Position numbers and translations under genes: made by a program. From UBA8337 sp965657665 (lineage in GTDB: Bacteria > Pseudomonadota > Alphaproteobacteria > RS24), in assembly GCA_965657665.1 (NCBI GenBank), contig CBFHPF010000005.1, positions 1 to 28,083 of the forward strand: DNA of 28,083 bases, given 5' to 3'. How positions within the stretch are numbered: position 1 is the stretch's first letter; each line of letters opens with the position of its first letter. The notes under the pieces were generated by a model. That model searched no databases. It was not told where the DNA came from and was given only the letters and a program-made list of their open reading frames with translations. Shown here one piece after another: positions 16,738 through 24,929 of the stretch.

Positions 16738-17829
16738 CTACCTCAGCTTCAATGTTGCCAGCCCGATAAGGGCGAGAATGACGGAGATAATCCAAAACCG
16801 GATAACAATGGTTGGCTCAGCCCAACCGCGTTGCTCGAAATGGTGATGCAGCGGTGCCATGGCAAAAACCCGTTTGCCGGTCAGCTTGAACGAGACGACT
16901 TGCACAATCACCGACACGGCTTCGAGAACAAACAGACCGCCGATAATCGCCAGCACAAGCTCGTGCTTAGTGGCGACCGCAATTGTGCCCAAAGCACCAC
17001 CCAAAGCGAGTGAGCCGGTGTCGCCCATAAACACAGCGGCGGGCGGCGCGTTAAACCATAAAAAGCCAAGGCCCGCGCCAATGAGCGCGGCACAGAACAC
17101 CGCCAACTCACCCGTGCCCGGCACGTAATGCACTTGCAGATAATTGGCGAAAATAATATTGCCGACCAGATAAGCGATGAAGCCGAAGCTGGCAGCGGCA
17201 ATCATGGTCGGCACAATGGCCAAGCCGTCGAGGCCGTCTGTTAGATTGACGGCGTTTGATGCGCCGACAATAACGAACATACCGGCCAGCAAAAACACCG
17301 GCAGGCCAAGCGGCAGCAGCACATCTTTCAAAAATGGTACGGCATAGCTGGTCGCTAATTCCGGCGGCAAAAAATGACTGATGGAAATCACGGCAGCAAT
17401 GGCAATCACTGCTTCGAGCAGTAATTTAATGCGGCCCGACACACCGGCACTGGAGCCGCCGCGCAATTTCAAAAAATCATCGGCAAAACCGATAGCGCCG
17501 AAACCGGCAGTCGACAAAAGCACAATCCATAAAAATACATTCGTCAGATTGCCCCATAAAAGCGTGGAGCCGATGGAAGCTAAGAGAATGAGCAAGCCGC
17601 CCATAGTCGGTGTGCCGACCTTGGTGACCAAATGCGATTGCGGCCCGTCTTCGCGTATTGGCTGGCCCTTGCCTTGGCGTGCGCGCAAGGCTTCAATCAT
17701 CCAAGGCCCCAGCACAAAGCTGATAATCAATGCCGTCATAACCGCCGCACCGGCGCGGAAGGTAATGTAGTTAAACAGGTTCGACCCGGGAAACTCCAAC
17801 TGCCATGCTGTCACCATATGATAAAACAT
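16738..17829 (-). CDS. mraY: Phospho-MurNAc-pentapeptide translocase MraY
   Basis: Polytopic enzyme that transfers phospho-MurNAc-pentapeptide to undecaprenyl phosphate to make lipid I. The protein is 363 residues with about ten membrane segments. Catalytic Asp motifs are visible: FADDFLKLRGG (cytoplasmic loop II) and NLTDGLDGLA (loop III). The C-terminal MAPLHHHFEQRGW loop binds substrate and is specific to MraY. The ATG at 17829 comes one base after the murF stop, with GAGGG 6 nt upstream. Confidence 0.97.
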   Translation of the reverse strand: MFYHMVTAWQLEFPGSNLFNYITFRAGAAVMTALIISFVLGPWMIEALRARQGKGQPIREDGPQSHLVTKVGTPTMGGLLILLASIGSTLLWGNLTNVFLWIVLLSTAGFGAIGFADDFLKLRGGSSAGVSGRIKLLLEAVIAIAAVISISHFLPPELATSYAVPFLKDVLLPLGLPVFLLAGMFVIVGASNAVNLTDGLDGLAIVPTMIAAASFGFIAYLVGNIIFANYLQVHYVPGTGELAVFCAALIGAGLGFLWFNAPPAAVFMGDTGSLALGGALGTIAVATKHELVLAIIGGLFVLEAVSVIVQVVSFKLTGKRVFAMAPLHHHFEQRGWAEPTIVIRFWIISVILALIGLATLKLR

Positions 17830-17830
17830 A

Positions 17831-19282
17831 TCAGGCCCTCTTTTCTTCTATGTTTTGGGCGGCCAAAAGTGCCGTCACCACCTGACCCATGCCGCTGGCA
17901 TTTGAGCCCTTAACCATCACCACATCATCGGGACGCAAATCGCGCCGCAGCAACTCAACCACACCCTCGCGGCTGTTGAGATGCGGACCCATGCGGCCGG
18001 GCGGTAAATGATTGTGCAAATGCTTCATCAACTGGCCGCATGTAACGACCAAATCAACATCAGCCGCTTCAACCGTTTCAGCCAATTCGGCATGCAAAGC
18101 GGGGGCTGCATCGCCCAGCTCAGCCATATCGCCCAGCACGGCAATGCGCCGCCCTCGCCCCAGACGCGGCGTTAAACCCAAAGTGGTCAGCGCAGCCCGC
18201 ATGGAAGACGGATTGGCGTTATAGCTTTCATCAATCAAGGTTGCCGCGCCGTCACCGACCTGCACTTGATGGCGCGACCCGCGCCCTGACAAGCCTTCAT
18301 TATCAGCCAAAGACAGCGCAGCCAGTGCCAAATCTGCGCCCGCTTGTTGAACCGCCGCCAGCACAGCCAAACTGTTGGACACATGATGCGCACCCGCTGT
18401 GCCGACCTTATAAGTCATTTGCTGGTCGCCGATTTGCGCCGTCACACAACTGCATGTCGAATGCAAATGCGTTTTCACGGCATGCGCCGCCGCACGCGAT
18501 TCAGACAATGAGAAATCAATTTGCGAGAAGTTTTTAGCCGCATCGCTCAGCAGCGCATAATGGGTGTTGTCACGCGGCAAGATAGCGACACCGCCCGCCA
18601 CCAGACCGGAGAAAATTTCCGCCTTGGCGCGCGCAATCGCCGCTTCATTTTCAAAATGCTCAATATGCGCCGCGCCGACAGTAGTAATCAGCGCGCAATG
18701 CGGTTGCACCATATCAACCAAAGCGGCAATTTCACCGGCATGGTTCATGCCCAATTCAAACACCGCATAATCGCATTGCGCGGGCATACGCGCCAAAGAT
18801 AGCGGCACGCCAATATGATTGTTGAAGCTTTTTTCAGAGGCATGAACACGCCCCGATTTTGCCAGCGCGGCAGCCAAAGCCGATTTCACACCGGTTTTAC
18901 CGACACTGCCGGTAATGGCCGTAATATGCGCCGTGCTGCGCGCCCGAGCTGCGCGCCCCAAAGCTTCCAACGCTTCCAAGACGTCCGGCACACGCAGCAG
19001 CACGGCATCATCAGGCAAATCATCAGAAGCGAAATCACCCCGCACCAAAGCCGCCGAACATCCGGCCTCAAAAGCCGAGATAACATAATCATGCCCATCG
19101 CTATTTTCGCCAACCAGTGCGACAAAAATATCGCCCTGCTGTAAGTCACGCGTGTCAATCGACAGCCCATTGGCTTGCCAATCAGCCAACGGCATCTCAT
19201 GCCCGGCTTCGACCAAATGGGTTTGCAGAGCAGCCAGCACATCAGCCCCGTGCCACAAAACATCAGGTGTCATATCAACCAT
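17831..19282 (-). CDS. murF: UDP-MurNAc-tripeptide--D-Ala-D-Ala ligase MurF
   Basis: Adds the Ddl product D-Ala-D-Ala to the tripeptide precursor, completing the pentapeptide. The ATG at 19282 (MVDMTPDVLWHG) overlaps murE by 8 nt and has a perfect AGGAGG 5 nt upstream; the ATG at 19273 would be 14 nt away. The result is 483 residues. The N-terminal SIDTRDLQQGDIFVAL region, the ATP loop ITGSVGKTGVKSAL, FELGMNHAGEIAAL, and DESYNANPSSMRAAL are the MurF motifs in order. Confidence 0.96.
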   Translation of the reverse strand: MVDMTPDVLWHGADVLAALQTHLVEAGHEMPLADWQANGLSIDTRDLQQGDIFVALVGENSDGHDYVISAFEAGCSAALVRGDFASDDLPDDAVLLRVPDVLEALEALGRAARARSTAHITAITGSVGKTGVKSALAAALAKSGRVHASEKSFNNHIGVPLSLARMPAQCDYAVFELGMNHAGEIAALVDMVQPHCALITTVGAAHIEHFENEAAIARAKAEIFSGLVAGGVAILPRDNTHYALLSDAAKNFSQIDFSLSESRAAAHAVKTHLHSTCSCVTAQIGDQQMTYKVGTAGAHHVSNSLAVLAAVQQAGADLALAALSLADNEGLSGRGSRHQVQVGDGAATLIDESYNANPSSMRAALTTLGLTPRLGRGRRIAVLGDMAELGDAAPALHAELAETVEAADVDLVVTCGQLMKHLHNHLPPGRMGPHLNSREGVVELLRRDLRPDDVVMVKGSNASGMGQVVTALLAAQNIEEKRA

Positions 19283-20747
19283 GCGCACCTCCTGCCCGAT
19301 TGACCGCTTGCGTTGCCAGACAACGCTGCGCCTCGCCGATATCGTCAAATGGCAAAATCTTATCGCCGATAATCTGCCCGCTCTCATGGCCTTTACCGGC
19401 CAGCAGAACAATGTCATCGCCCGCCGCATCAACCAAAGCGGTTTCAATCGCTTGACGGCGATCGGCGATTTCTTGTGCCGCCTCACACGCGCTCAAAATT
19501 TCGCTGCGTATAGCGGCGGCATCTTCATGGCGCGGATTGTCGTCAGTGATGATAATTTTATCGGCATGCTGCGCGGCGACGCTGCCCATTAGCGGGCGCT
19601 TACCGGCATCGCGATTACCGCCACAGCCAAACATAACACTTAAATGACCGCCGCTCGGCAAATGCGCGCGCAATGCAGTGAGCGCGTTTTCCAGCGCATC
19701 CGGCGTATGAGCATAATCGACATAAACCGCCGCGCCTTTTTCAGTGCGCCCCACAAAATGCATGCGCCCACGCGGCGGCTGCACCATGCGGCAAGCGGCA
19801 AACAAAGCCGCATCATCCAGCCCGAAGGCTTGCGCCATGCCGAGTGCCAGCGACAGGTTTTCAATCTGAAAATCACCGATAAGCGGCACATCAAAATTCT
19901 GTGTTTCGCCATTAAGCGTAACCGCCAAAGTCAGCCCAATGGCGCTGCGGTCTTTAATCTCGACAAACACATTATCTTGGCTTCGCCCGACGGGAATGAC
20001 AGCGCGACCGGCAGTGCGCGCGGCCTCAGCCATTGCCGCGCCCGCCTCATGCGTCATCACCACAATGGCTGTGCCGTTTTCCGACAAGACTTCGGTAAAC
20101 AGTCTTTGCTTGGCGGCGGCATAATCTTCCGGCGAGGAATGATAATCCATATGGTCACGCGACAGATTAGTGAAACCGGCAATCTCCAACTTCACCCCGT
20201 CGAGGCGATATTGCGCCAAGCCGTGACTGGAGGCCTCCATCGCCACATGCGTCACCTGATGCGCTACCAAATCGCGCAAGGCCGCATGCAAGCGCACCGG
20301 CTCAGGCGTTGTGTGCGCGAGCGGTTCAAAATAACCATCTGTCTCGATGCCCAATGTGCCCATCGCAGCAGCCTGCAAATCGCACGCGCCGAGCAATTGG
20401 CGCAAAAAGGCGACAGTAGATGTTTTGCCATTTGTGCCAGTAACGGCGGCAATATGTGGAGGCTGAACTTCAAAAAACCGCGCCGCCATCAGGGCCAATT
20501 CTTGGCGCGGATTGTCATGTGTCAAAACCGGCACACCGGCAACCATTGGCGCGTCGGTTAAAATCGCCGCTGCACCGTTTTCAATCGCTTGGCCAACATA
20601 ATTACGACCATCAGCAAGACTGCCTGACAAGGCGGCAAACAAATAACCGGGCTGCACGGCGCGACTGTCAGCCGTCAAACCGTAAATCGGGGTCTCTGCC
20701 AAAACAGCATCAGCGAGCGGGGTTGAGGTCAGGCGATCAATGCGCAT
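19275..20747 (-). CDS. murE: UDP-MurNAc-L-Ala-D-Glu--meso-DAP ligase MurE
   Basis: Third Mur ligase. The DNPR motif at about residues 403-406 is the known signature for meso-diaminopimelate rather than lysine, so the wall should be DAP-type. The protein is 490 residues from the ATG at 20747 (MRIDRLTSTPL), overlapping ftsI by 11 nt; GAGGTGG lies just upstream. Also seen are the N-terminal TADSRAVQPGYLFAAL, the ATP loop VTGTNGKTSTVAFL, the MEASSHGL motif and VDYAHTPDALENAL. The neighbouring ligases are each a separate gene. Confidence 0.96.
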   Translation of the reverse strand: MRIDRLTSTPLADAVLAETPIYGLTADSRAVQPGYLFAALSGSLADGRNYVGQAIENGAAAILTDAPMVAGVPVLTHDNPRQELALMAARFFEVQPPHIAAVTGTNGKTSTVAFLRQLLGACDLQAAAMGTLGIETDGYFEPLAHTTPEPVRLHAALRDLVAHQVTHVAMEASSHGLAQYRLDGVKLEIAGFTNLSRDHMDYHSSPEDYAAAKQRLFTEVLSENGTAIVVMTHEAGAAMAEAARTAGRAVIPVGRSQDNVFVEIKDRSAIGLTLAVTLNGETQNFDVPLIGDFQIENLSLALGMAQAFGLDDAALFAACRMVQPPRGRMHFVGRTEKGAAVYVDYAHTPDALENALTALRAHLPSGGHLSVMFGCGGNRDAGKRPLMGSVAAQHADKIIITDDNPRHEDAAAIRSEILSACEAAQEIADRRQAIETALVDAAGDDIVLLAGKGHESGQIIGDKILPFDDIGEAQRCLATQAVNRAGGAHG

Positions 20748-22464
20748 GCGCCACCTCCCCCGCCGCACCTTTCGGCAAAGCGGCTTGCTCGGTCTCAACC
20801 TCAAAGCGCGGCATCACACCCAATATCGGCGCGGCGCGGCGAACAATTTCGGCGGCTGTCGGCGCGGCATTCCAACCGGCCAAGTTGAAGCCGTAAGTTT
20901 CAGGCGTGCCCTGCGGCTCATCCAGCATAACCAACATCGCATAACGCGGCGCATCGGCAGGAAACGCCCCAAGGAAAGACGTCACCAAACGGTCGGCATC
21001 ATAGCCGCCGACAGAAGGCTTTTCAGCTGAACCGGTTTTGCCCATCACCTGATAGCCCGGCACATCGGCTTGTCGTCCGGTGCCTGAAGCCACAACTGCG
21101 CGCATCATCTCGCGCACAGCGTAGCTTGTGTCGGCGGCAATCACTCTTTGCCCGACCGGCAGACCGACTTTTTGCAAGCTCGGCTCATATAACACGCCGC
21201 CATTGACCATTGCCGCACCGGCCATAACGGCGTGCAATGGGGAAACGGAAATACCGTGCCCGTAAGAAGATGTGGCGCGTTCAATATCCGTCCAACGTGT
21301 CGGCACAAGCGGATTAGCCCGCTCGGGCAAATCAACCGGCACAGGCTGGGTAAAGCCAAGCTTGGCAAGAAAGCCGAAATGCATTTCATCGGGCACTCGC
21401 AACGCCAATTGCGCCGAGCCGATATTGGAGGAATGAACAATAATCTCTTCAGTGGTCAGCGGCCGCTCTTGGCCATGCACATCATTGATTTCATAGCCGC
21501 TTATTTGCAACGGCGCAGAGGTTTGAAACTGCTCTTCAGGGGCAACCAAGCCGCTATCCAAAGCCATGGCGGCAGTGAATACTTTGAAAATGGAGCCAAG
21601 CTCATAAACGCCTAGCGTCATGCGATTAAAATGCGCCTCTTGACCCTGCGCCATTGGTGCATTGGCATCAAAATCCGGCAAAGATACCAGCGAAACAATT
21701 TCGCCATTATGCGCATCGACTAAAATCGCACCGGCGGCTTTGGCTTGATAGGCCAGCATCGCATTTTGCAAAGCATCGCGCACAATATGCTGCACGCGCA
21801 CATCGAGGCTCGACTGCATCGGCCCGTCAATCATCTCATCAGCCAATAGGCGGTCGAGCGTGCGCTCCAACCCCAAAAGGCCACGCTTATCGGCACTGGT
21901 AAAGCCAACCGTATGCGCCACAACTTCACCGGTTGGATAGACCCGCGAACTGTCGCGCTTCAACTTTAAGGCCGGATTGCCAAGCGCCAACACAGCTTGC
22001 TTTTGCGCCGGTGTCAGACTTGCCTTAAGGCCCACATAACGTGATTTACCGTTCAAAAGACGCACGGCGCGCGCTTCGTTTAACTCCGGTAAAATCTGTT
22101 TAAGCTGCGCTGCCAAGGCCGCGCCATCTTCAATCTTGGCGGCATCTGCACCCAAAGTAATGGTGGTGATTTGCGTCGCCAGCACCACGCCATTGCGATC
22201 GATAATTGTCGGGCGTGCCATATTTTTGGAAGTCGCATCGGCAACCTGCCAAGCGGGCTTGCCCTGCCATACGGTCAATTGCGCCAAGCGTCCGGCCAGA
22301 ACCGTGAAAACAATGGCGAAACAAATCAGCGCCAAGCGAAGGCGATTGCGCGTTACTTCCACCGCATGATGCGATAAATCGCCAGGCCGTCGCCCGAGGC
22401 GACCACCCAGAACCGGCGCCCAATCGGTACCGGCAGCAACAACAGGAAGTTTAGCGCGGCTCAT
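20737..22464 (-). CDS. ftsI: Septal peptidoglycan transpeptidase FtsI (PBP3)
   Basis: Class B penicillin-binding protein that cross-links septal peptidoglycan with FtsW. The protein is 575 residues from the ATG at 22464, which has GAGGGG 6 nt upstream; a GTG at 22470 is the alternative. A cytoplasmic tail is followed by one membrane segment at about 42-62 (LALICFAIVFTVLAGRL) and the pedestal domain (RPTIIDRNGVVLA). The catalytic triad motifs are SIFK with Ser291, SSN at 345-347 and KTG at 476-478. It overlaps the end of ftsL by 14 nt. Confidence 0.96.
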   Translation of the reverse strand: MSRAKLPVVAAGTDWAPVLGGRLGRRPGDLSHHAVEVTRNRLRLALICFAIVFTVLAGRLAQLTVWQGKPAWQVADATSKNMARPTIIDRNGVVLATQITTITLGADAAKIEDGAALAAQLKQILPELNEARAVRLLNGKSRYVGLKASLTPAQKQAVLALGNPALKLKRDSSRVYPTGEVVAHTVGFTSADKRGLLGLERTLDRLLADEMIDGPMQSSLDVRVQHIVRDALQNAMLAYQAKAAGAILVDAHNGEIVSLVSLPDFDANAPMAQGQEAHFNRMTLGVYELGSIFKVFTAAMALDSGLVAPEEQFQTSAPLQISGYEINDVHGQERPLTTEEIIVHSSNIGSAQLALRVPDEMHFGFLAKLGFTQPVPVDLPERANPLVPTRWTDIERATSSYGHGISVSPLHAVMAGAAMVNGGVLYEPSLQKVGLPVGQRVIAADTSYAVREMMRAVVASGTGRQADVPGYQVMGKTGSAEKPSVGGYDADRLVTSFLGAFPADAPRYAMLVMLDEPQGTPETYGFNLAGWNAAPTAAEIVRRAAPILGVMPRFEVETEQAALPKGAAGEVAHAH

Positions 22465-22789
22465 CGACACCCCTCAGTTCTGTTGGCATATCTGTCGGCA
22501 GAACAACCGGAATGGTTTGGGTATGGCGTGGTCGCATATCAATTATTTGTGTCGCCCGCACCGTATCCAGCGACAAATATTCGCGAGACAAAATCTGCAA
22601 GCGGCGCGGGTCGTTGAGGCTTGACCACTCGGCTTGCAAAGTGCGGCGGCGGTCATGCTCAAGAGCAATTTGACGCTCTAATTTGCGCAGCGCCCGCGCT
22701 TCGCTCTCGGCCGAATAGCGGATGTGATACAAAGCGCCAATAAGCGCGACCAGACAAATAGCCAGTGATATATTAACCAAACGTATCAT
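22451..22789 (-). CDS. ftsL: Cell division protein FtsL
   Basis: Small bitopic divisome protein that works with FtsB/DivIC and FtsQ to activate FtsWI. The 112-residue product has one membrane segment near residues 6-24 (NISLAICLVALIGALYHIR). A periplasmic charged coiled coil follows at about 28-60 (ARALRKLERQIALEHDRRR), then the segment LNDPRRLQILSREYLSLD. Sequence conservation in FtsL is low, so the call rests on size, topology and position between rsmH and ftsI. The start overlaps the rsmH stop (ATGA) and has GGAG 7 nt upstream. Confidence 0.9.
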   Translation of the reverse strand: MIRLVNISLAICLVALIGALYHIRYSAESEARALRKLERQIALEHDRRRTLQAEWSSLNDPRRLQILSREYLSLDTVRATQIIDMRPRHTQTIPVVLPTDMPTELRGVDEPR

Positions 22790-23829
22790 GAGGTCGCTCC
22801 CAATTGTGGTGCACGCCGCGGCATTAAATCGGCGCTTTGCGGAAATACCGGCGCGTCTGTGCGCACAGCAACCCGCAATCGTGCCGAGCGGGCGCGCGGA
22901 TTTTTTTCAATCTCTTCATCGCGTGGCTTGATATTGCGCTTTGTCGGCTCGCTGAAGCTGGGGCTTGGCATATCGATATCGGGCATATGGCGCGAAGGCC
23001 GACCGGCGCGTCCGGTGCGCGGCGCCAGAAACTGCTTCACCATACGGTCTTCCAATGAATGAAAAGTGACGATAGCGAGACGCCCGCCCGGTTTTAAAAT
23101 ACGCTCAGCCGCTTCCAGCCCGCGCAGCAATTCGCCCAACTCATCATTGAGATAAATCCGCAAAGCCTGGAATGTGCGCGTCGCCGGATGGCTTTTGCCA
23201 AAACGCGGCCCACCGAGAACCGAACAAATACTGTCGACCAAATCGCCGGTGCGCGCGAAAGGAGTGGTGTCGCGCTTGGCAATAATCGCCTTTACAATAG
23301 CGCGGGCACGACGCTCTTCGCCATAAACGGCGATAATATCAACCAGCAATTCGGGCGATGCGGTGTTCAATAATTCCGACGCGCTTAAGCCGTCGCGGCT
23401 CATCCGCATGTCCAACGGCCCATCGCGCATAAATGAAAAACCGCGCTCGGCTTCATCCAACTGCATGGAAGAAACACCCAAATCCAGCGTCACCCCATCA
23501 ACATTATCTTGCCCGATATCAGCCAGCAGCGTGTCCATTTCGCCAAAGCAACCGGCGACATAAACCACGCGGTCGCCAAATGCGGTTTGCAAGGCTTCGG
23601 CATGGCGTTGTGTGTCGGGGTCGCGGTCAATGGCGATTATTTTGCAATCGGCCGCTTGTAAAAGTGCCCGACTATAGCCACCGGCACCGAAAGTGCCGTC
23701 AACCATCACCTCACCGCTTTGGGGAGCCAAAGCAGCGACAACGTCATCAAGCAAAACAGAAATATGCGGGGCCGAAACGGGTGGCACATCTTGCGTGTGT
23801 TGACTATTCACCTGTTCCCGACCACTCAT
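22786..23829 (-). CDS. rsmH: 16S rRNA (cytosine1402-N4)-methyltransferase RsmH
   Basis: SAM-dependent enzyme methylating 16S rRNA near the P site. The 347-residue protein has the PHISVLLDDVVAAL opening, the SAM-binding loop DGTFGAGGYSRALL, the LDLGVSSMQLDEAERGFSF motif, and FQALRIYLNDELGEL with AIVTFHSLEDRMVK near the C-terminus. All are hallmarks of RsmH (MraW). The ATG overlaps the mraZ stop (ATGA), with GGAG about 10 nt upstream. Confidence 0.97.
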   Translation of the reverse strand: MSGREQVNSQHTQDVPPVSAPHISVLLDDVVAALAPQSGEVMVDGTFGAGGYSRALLQAADCKIIAIDRDPDTQRHAEALQTAFGDRVVYVAGCFGEMDTLLADIGQDNVDGVTLDLGVSSMQLDEAERGFSFMRDGPLDMRMSRDGLSASELLNTASPELLVDIIAVYGEERRARAIVKAIIAKRDTTPFARTGDLVDSICSVLGGPRFGKSHPATRTFQALRIYLNDELGELLRGLEAAERILKPGGRLAIVTFHSLEDRMVKQFLAPRTGRAGRPSRHMPDIDMPSPSFSEPTKRNIKPRDEEIEKNPRARSARLRVAVRTDAPVFPQSADLMPRRAPQLGATS

Positions 23830-24308
23830 CGCTTATCTTCTCCCGGCGGGGCAGATAAAGAGCGCAGCAAACCACGCTGTTGCAGAGCGAGAGCGCGGGC
23901 TTTAGCACGATAATCAGCATAGGCATCCGGATTCCAAATCTGGAATTTGCCGCCCAAGCCAACGAAACACAGCTCTTTCTCAATACCGGCATGCGCCAAT
24001 AAAGCAGGTGGTAGGGATACCCGCCCATCAGCATCAAATGTCAGACTATGACTATCGGCAAATAAAGAAGCAGCCAGCGCATCGCGCTCTTCGGTGAACA
24101 GGTCGAGCCGGTCCACCATTGTGCCAATATCGCTCATCAGCGATTGGCCACCGCCCTCAATGGCACTCTCAGTAAAGGAGGGATAAACGAAAATGCCGTG
24201 CGGACCGGTGCTTTCCCCATTTTGCGAAATAATGGCTGAACGGAAGACAGACGGAACCGATACGCGACCTTTCGCGTCGATTTTACCCGTTACTGTGGAC
24301 ATGAACAT
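23826..24308 (-). CDS. mraZ: Transcriptional regulator MraZ
   Basis: Ring-forming DNA-binding protein that controls its own dcw operon in E. coli, and the first gene of the cluster. Two SpoVT/AbrB-type domains are visible, each with the D-x-x-x-R DNA-contact motif: DAKGRVSVPS and DADGRVSLPP. I take the ATG at 24308 (MFMSTVTGKIDAKGR), matching the family's MF- start, for 160 residues. A GTG at 24314 in the same frame has better spacing (8 nt) from the GGAGGG ribosome site and cannot be excluded. An array of MraZ-like boxes lies 70-160 nt upstream, so autoregulation is likely. Confidence 0.94.
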   Translation of the reverse strand: MFMSTVTGKIDAKGRVSVPSVFRSAIISQNGESTGPHGIFVYPSFTESAIEGGGQSLMSDIGTMVDRLDLFTEERDALAASLFADSHSLTFDADGRVSLPPALLAHAGIEKELCFVGLGGKFQIWNPDAYADYRAKARALALQQRGLLRSLSAPPGEDKR

Positions 24309-24348
24309 GGTCACGTCTTCGGCCCTCCGTTAAGTGTCATCGCCCGTC

Positions 24349-24363
24349 GGCTATGACATAGCC
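24349..24363. repeat. Palindrome in the mraZ leader
   Basis: A 15-bp near-perfect palindrome (GGCTATGACATAGCC, 7-bp arms around a single centre base) lies between the presumed mraZ promoter and the ribosome site. In RNA it could form a short stem with a 5-nt loop; in DNA it could be an operator half-site pair. No known binding site is recognised. Confidence 0.45.
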
Positions 24364-24379
24364 CCATCGCATTTGTTAA

Positions 24380-24474
24380 TGGGATAGTATGGGATAACAC
24401 GGGAATATATGGGAAGTCAATGGAAAACCATGGGAAAAAGCGGTCATTTATGGCAAAAATCGGCAGATATGGCA
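24380..24474. promoter_or_regulatory. Array of MraZ-like TGGGA operator boxes
   Basis: In E. coli MraZ binds direct TGGGN repeats spaced by 5 nt upstream of mraZ. On the + strand here YGG boxes start at 24380, 24390, 24400, 24410, 24421, 24431, 24441, 24451, 24461 and 24470, a 9-11 bp period across ten units. Four are exact TGGGA (24380, 24390, 24410, 24431), one is CGGGA (24400) and one TGGAA (24421). The four distal units are looser (CGGTC, TGGCA, CGGCA, TGGCA). The inner boxes cover the -10 and -35 of the likely mraZ promoter, as expected for a repressor. Confidence 0.85.
24391..24420 (-). promoter_or_regulatory. Candidate mraZ (dcw) promoter
   Basis: On the minus strand a TTGACT -35 (24420-24415) is followed after 18 nt by TATCCC (24396-24391); TTATCC at 17 nt is an alternative reading. 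The same TATCCC hexamer serves the convincing rnpB promoter. Transcription would begin near 24384, giving a leader of about 75 nt. The promoter is interleaved with the MraZ-like boxes. Confidence 0.55.
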
Positions 24475-24540
24475 CAAGTGCGCCGTCTGTACCGCTATAT
24501 TTAGCGATACGAGCACAATGACTAAGGTAAAGAGAGATAC

Positions 24541-24894
<354 letters not shown>

Positions 24895-24900
24895 ACCATC

Positions 24901-24929
24901 GGGATACGCCGAAGGGACTTTTTCGTCAA
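24901..24929 (-). promoter_or_regulatory. rnpB promoter
   Basis: TTGACG (24929-24924) and TATCCC (24906-24901) are separated by 17 nt, and the predicted start falls 7 nt downstream at 24894, exactly the 5' base of helix P1. The -35 overlaps the amidase stop codon. The agreement of spacing and RNA end makes this a strong call. Confidence 0.8.

Noticed and set aside
19644..20561. A 305-codon plus-strand ORF
   Set aside because: It is antisense to murE, which has all its catalytic motifs; the plus-strand product is Arg/His/Cys-rich with no recognisable fold.
24337..24372. An 11-codon upstream ORF (MRWGYVIADGR) in the mraZ leader
   Set aside because: It has no ribosome site and its length is easily expected by chance.
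24489..24508. A small hairpin (CGCTA/TAGCG) downstream of rnpB
   Set aside because: The stem is short and no T-tract follows it on the minus strand, so I do not call it a terminator.
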